Below are positions 6,218 through 7,374 of a stretch of DNA of 7,374 nt, piece by piece. How positions within the stretch are numbered: position 1 is the first letter of the stretch; every line of letters starts with the position of its first letter. The notes beneath the pieces are model-generated. The model was not told the DNA's origin. It worked only from the letters and a program-made list of their open reading frames with translations, and made no database searches. The translations under genes and the position numbers were made by a program. The stretch is from Caldimonas sp. (GTDB lineage: Bacteria; Pseudomonadota; Gammaproteobacteria; Burkholderiales; Burkholderiaceae_C), in assembly GCA_030150305.1 (NCBI GenBank), contig JASLGD010000250.1, forward strand, positions 1-7,374, given 5' to 3'.

Positions 6218-7374
6218 ATGCGATCGCGCACGCCGCGCCGAGCGGGCGTGCACGTGCGCGCCGCGGCGGCCGCGCTGCTGATCGCGACGTTCGCTGCGCC
6301 GGCGGTCGCCGACGACGCGAGCGCCGAGCCGAGCGCGGCGACACCCTCGGCGCACGCGCGCATCTCGTTCGAGAAGGTGACGTTCCCGGGCGACGAGAAG
6401 GTCGGCTTCGTCGGCACGAGCTACCTCGTCGACGTCCCGCGCGTCGCCGGGCTTTCGCTCGGGCCCGCGGTGTACGGCGCGATCACCGGCCAGCGCGGCG
6501 GCTTCTTCACGATCGGCGGCGAGCTCGCGTGGCGGCAGCGCATCGTCGGCCCGTTCGGGATCGAGACCGGTCTCTACGCCGGCGGCGGCGGCGGCGCGGG
6601 CGCGCCGCAGGGCGGCGGCCTGATGCTGCGACCGCACCTCGATGCGCTGTACGACTTCGGCCCGACCGCGCTCGGCATCTCGGTGTCGCGCGTCAAGTTC
6701 CCGAATGGCCAGATCGCGAGCACGCAATGGGGTCTTGTCCTCAACGTCAGCGACGAATTCCGCGCGACTCGCGCCGACCGCCTCGACGAGCCGACGCGCG
6801 CGAGCGGCCGCAGCGGCATCGGCTTCGATCGCGTGCAGCTCGTCGCCGGCGCGTACCGGCCGCGCTCGGGTTCGACGCTGCTCGACGGCCGCGCGATGCC
6901 GACGATCGGCTACGTCGGCGCGCGCGGCGAGCAGTCGATCGGCCGCAACGCGTACTGGGGCGTCGAGGCCGCGGGCGCGACGCAGAGCGCAGTCGCCGGC
7001 TATGCCGAGTTTCTCGGCATCGTCGGCGCCGAGACCGAGCTCGTCCACGACACGCTGAACGGCGGCATCCGCCTCGGCGTCGGAATGGGCGGCGGCGGCA
7101 GTGTGCCGACGGGGGGCGGACTGCTCGTCAAGGGATCGCTGTACGGCATCTTCCGGCTCTCGAACGATCTCGGCCTCTCGCTCGAGGCCGGGCAGACGAG
7201 CGCGGCGCCGGCGTGCGCTGCGCGCAGCTCGCCCTGCGGCGCGCTCGTCAGCCCGGCCTCGAGCGACAGTCCGAGGTCGTTCGAGAGCCGGAAGATGCCG
7301 TACAGCGATCCCTTGACGAGCAGTCCGCCCCCCGTCGGCACACTGCCGCCGCCGCCCATTCCGACGCCGAGGCG
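6218..7374 (+). CDS. Putative exported beta-strand-rich envelope protein (partial; 3' end unreliable)
   Basis: Starts at ATG 6218, 10 nt after the amidohydrolase stop, and is still open at the right edge. Residues 1-31 form a clear Sec signal peptide: basic MRSRTPRRAG, a hydrophobic Ala/Leu core, and cleavage after A-V-A before DDAS. The mature part alternates polar and hydrophobic residues with many Gly and aromatic positions, as in outer-membrane or periplasmic beta structures. GFVGTSYLVDV, GPAVYGAITGQRGGFF and VKFPNGQIAST resemble an uncharacterised betaproteobacterial envelope family, recalled but not searched. A glycine-rich motif occurs twice (residues about 122-135 and 289-302), suggesting two homologous halves. 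Codons are typical of the window up to about 7204. Beyond that the frame crosses the core of an inverted repeat and then reads the antisense of its own preceding segment, giving a Pro/Ser-rich tail that is almost certainly not real protein. The true C-terminus is not in the window. No enzymatic function is assigned. Confidence 0.75.
   Translation, partial: MRSRTPRRAGVHVRAAAAALLIATFAAPAVADDASAEPSAATPSAHARISFEKVTFPGDEKVGFVGTSYLVDVPRVAGLSLGPAVYGAITGQRGGFFTIGGELAWRQRIVGPFGIETGLYAGGGGGAGAPQGGGLMLRPHLDALYDFGPTALGISVSRVKFPNGQIASTQWGLVLNVSDEFRATRADRLDEPTRASGRSGIGFDRVQLVAGAYRPRSGSTLLDGRAMPTIGYVGARGEQSIGRNAYWGVEAAGATQSAVAGYAEFLGIVGAETELVHDTLNGGIRLGVGMGGGGSVPTGGGLLVKGSLYGIFRLSNDLGLSLEAGQTSAAPACAARSSPCGALVSPASSDSPRSFESRKMPYSDPLTSSPPPVGTLPPPPIPTPR
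7070..7204 (+). repeat. Inverted repeat, left arm (135 bp)
   Basis: The reverse complement of this stretch is found at 7240-7374 with 131 of 135 bases identical; each position here plus its partner sums to 14444. The first 98 bp are identical. Mismatches lie at 7168, 7174, 7177 and 7194. The left arm is part of the envelope-protein gene and begins exactly on a codon (Arg285), but that boundary is set only by the window edge on the other side, so the repeat may be longer. Confidence 0.95.
7205..7239. other. Non-matching core of the inverted repeat
   Basis: 35 bp between the arms that do not pair in the register of the arms. It contains a 12-bp perfect palindrome GCTGCGCGCAGC (7217-7228) whose centre is half a base off the centre of the arms, so this is not a simple perfect fold-back. 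If there is a join between two sequences, it lies here. Confidence 0.7.
7240..7374 (-). repeat. Inverted repeat, right arm: minus-strand partial copy of the envelope-protein gene
   Basis: Read on the minus strand this arm encodes RLGVGMGGGGSVPTGGG and on to GIFRLSNDLGLSLEAG, the same peptide as residues 285-325 of the plus-strand gene. The three mismatches at 7168, 7174 and 7177 are silent; the fourth changes Gln to Leu. Continuing past the arm, the minus frame reads LTSAPQGELRAAHAG where the plus frame reads QTSAAPACAARSSP. This is either a second, convergent copy of the gene (its 5' part lies beyond the window) or an assembly inversion of another allele. Confidence 0.85.

Noticed and set aside
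4798..6417. A 539-codon minus-strand open frame over the amidohydrolase gene
   Set aside because: It is antisense to an enzyme with all metal ligands conserved; the composition is the Arg/Asp/His-rich pattern of a shadow frame.
7070..7374. The inverted repeat as an insertion-sequence or transposon end
   Set aside because: The arms are continuous coding sequence of the envelope gene, there is no transposase, and no target-site duplication can be seen.

Overview
This window is high-GC (roughly 70%) bacterial chromosomal DNA. The most diagnostic gene, argJ, has the wording I associate with Betaproteobacteria (Burkholderiales-type): an MAV-H-L start, FTSNRFCAAPVQLCREHL, a STGVIMETLP block and an INADYRS end. 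The partial secreted protein at the right edge also resembles a beta-strand-rich envelope family I associate with that class. This taxonomic placement is from memory of family sequences, not from a search.

Layout. The left half is transcribed leftwards (minus strand): argJ (2190-3419), a 381-bp gap, an MFS_3-type drug/metabolite exporter (459-1808), and a RimJ/RimL-type GNAT acetyltransferase (start 451, cut by the left edge). The MFS and GNAT genes are only 7 nt apart and are surely co-transcribed; export plus N-acetylation suggests a small detoxification or modification pair, but the substrate is unknown. The gap between argJ and the MFS gene holds a candidate argJ terminator, a candidate promoter, a possible 48-residue ORF, and four back-to-back inverted repeats (1830-1943) ending 21 nt before the MFS start codon. 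The last item looks like a structured 5' leader.

The right half is transcribed rightwards: an orphan membrane sensor histidine kinase (3537-4877), divergent from argJ across 117 bp; an M20D-type metal-dependent amidohydrolase (4942-6207); and, 10 nt later, a gene for an exported, glycine- and beta-strand-rich envelope protein (6218 to the right edge, incomplete). The amidohydrolase and envelope genes are probably one transcript; the kinase may be part of it.

The oddest thing in the window is its last 305 bp. Positions 7070-7204 recur in inverted orientation at 7240-7374 (131 of 135 matches) around a 35-bp non-matching core, and the right copy runs into the window edge. Three of the four mismatches are synonymous in the envelope-protein frame. 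This is either a contig-end inversion/chimera joining two alleles or copies, or a true tail-to-tail inverted duplication. The last ~60 residues read from the plus-strand frame should therefore not be trusted as protein. Apart from this and the structured leader, the window is ordinary housekeeping and accessory gene content, and I do not see a defence system, mobile element, CRISPR array, tRNA or rRNA.
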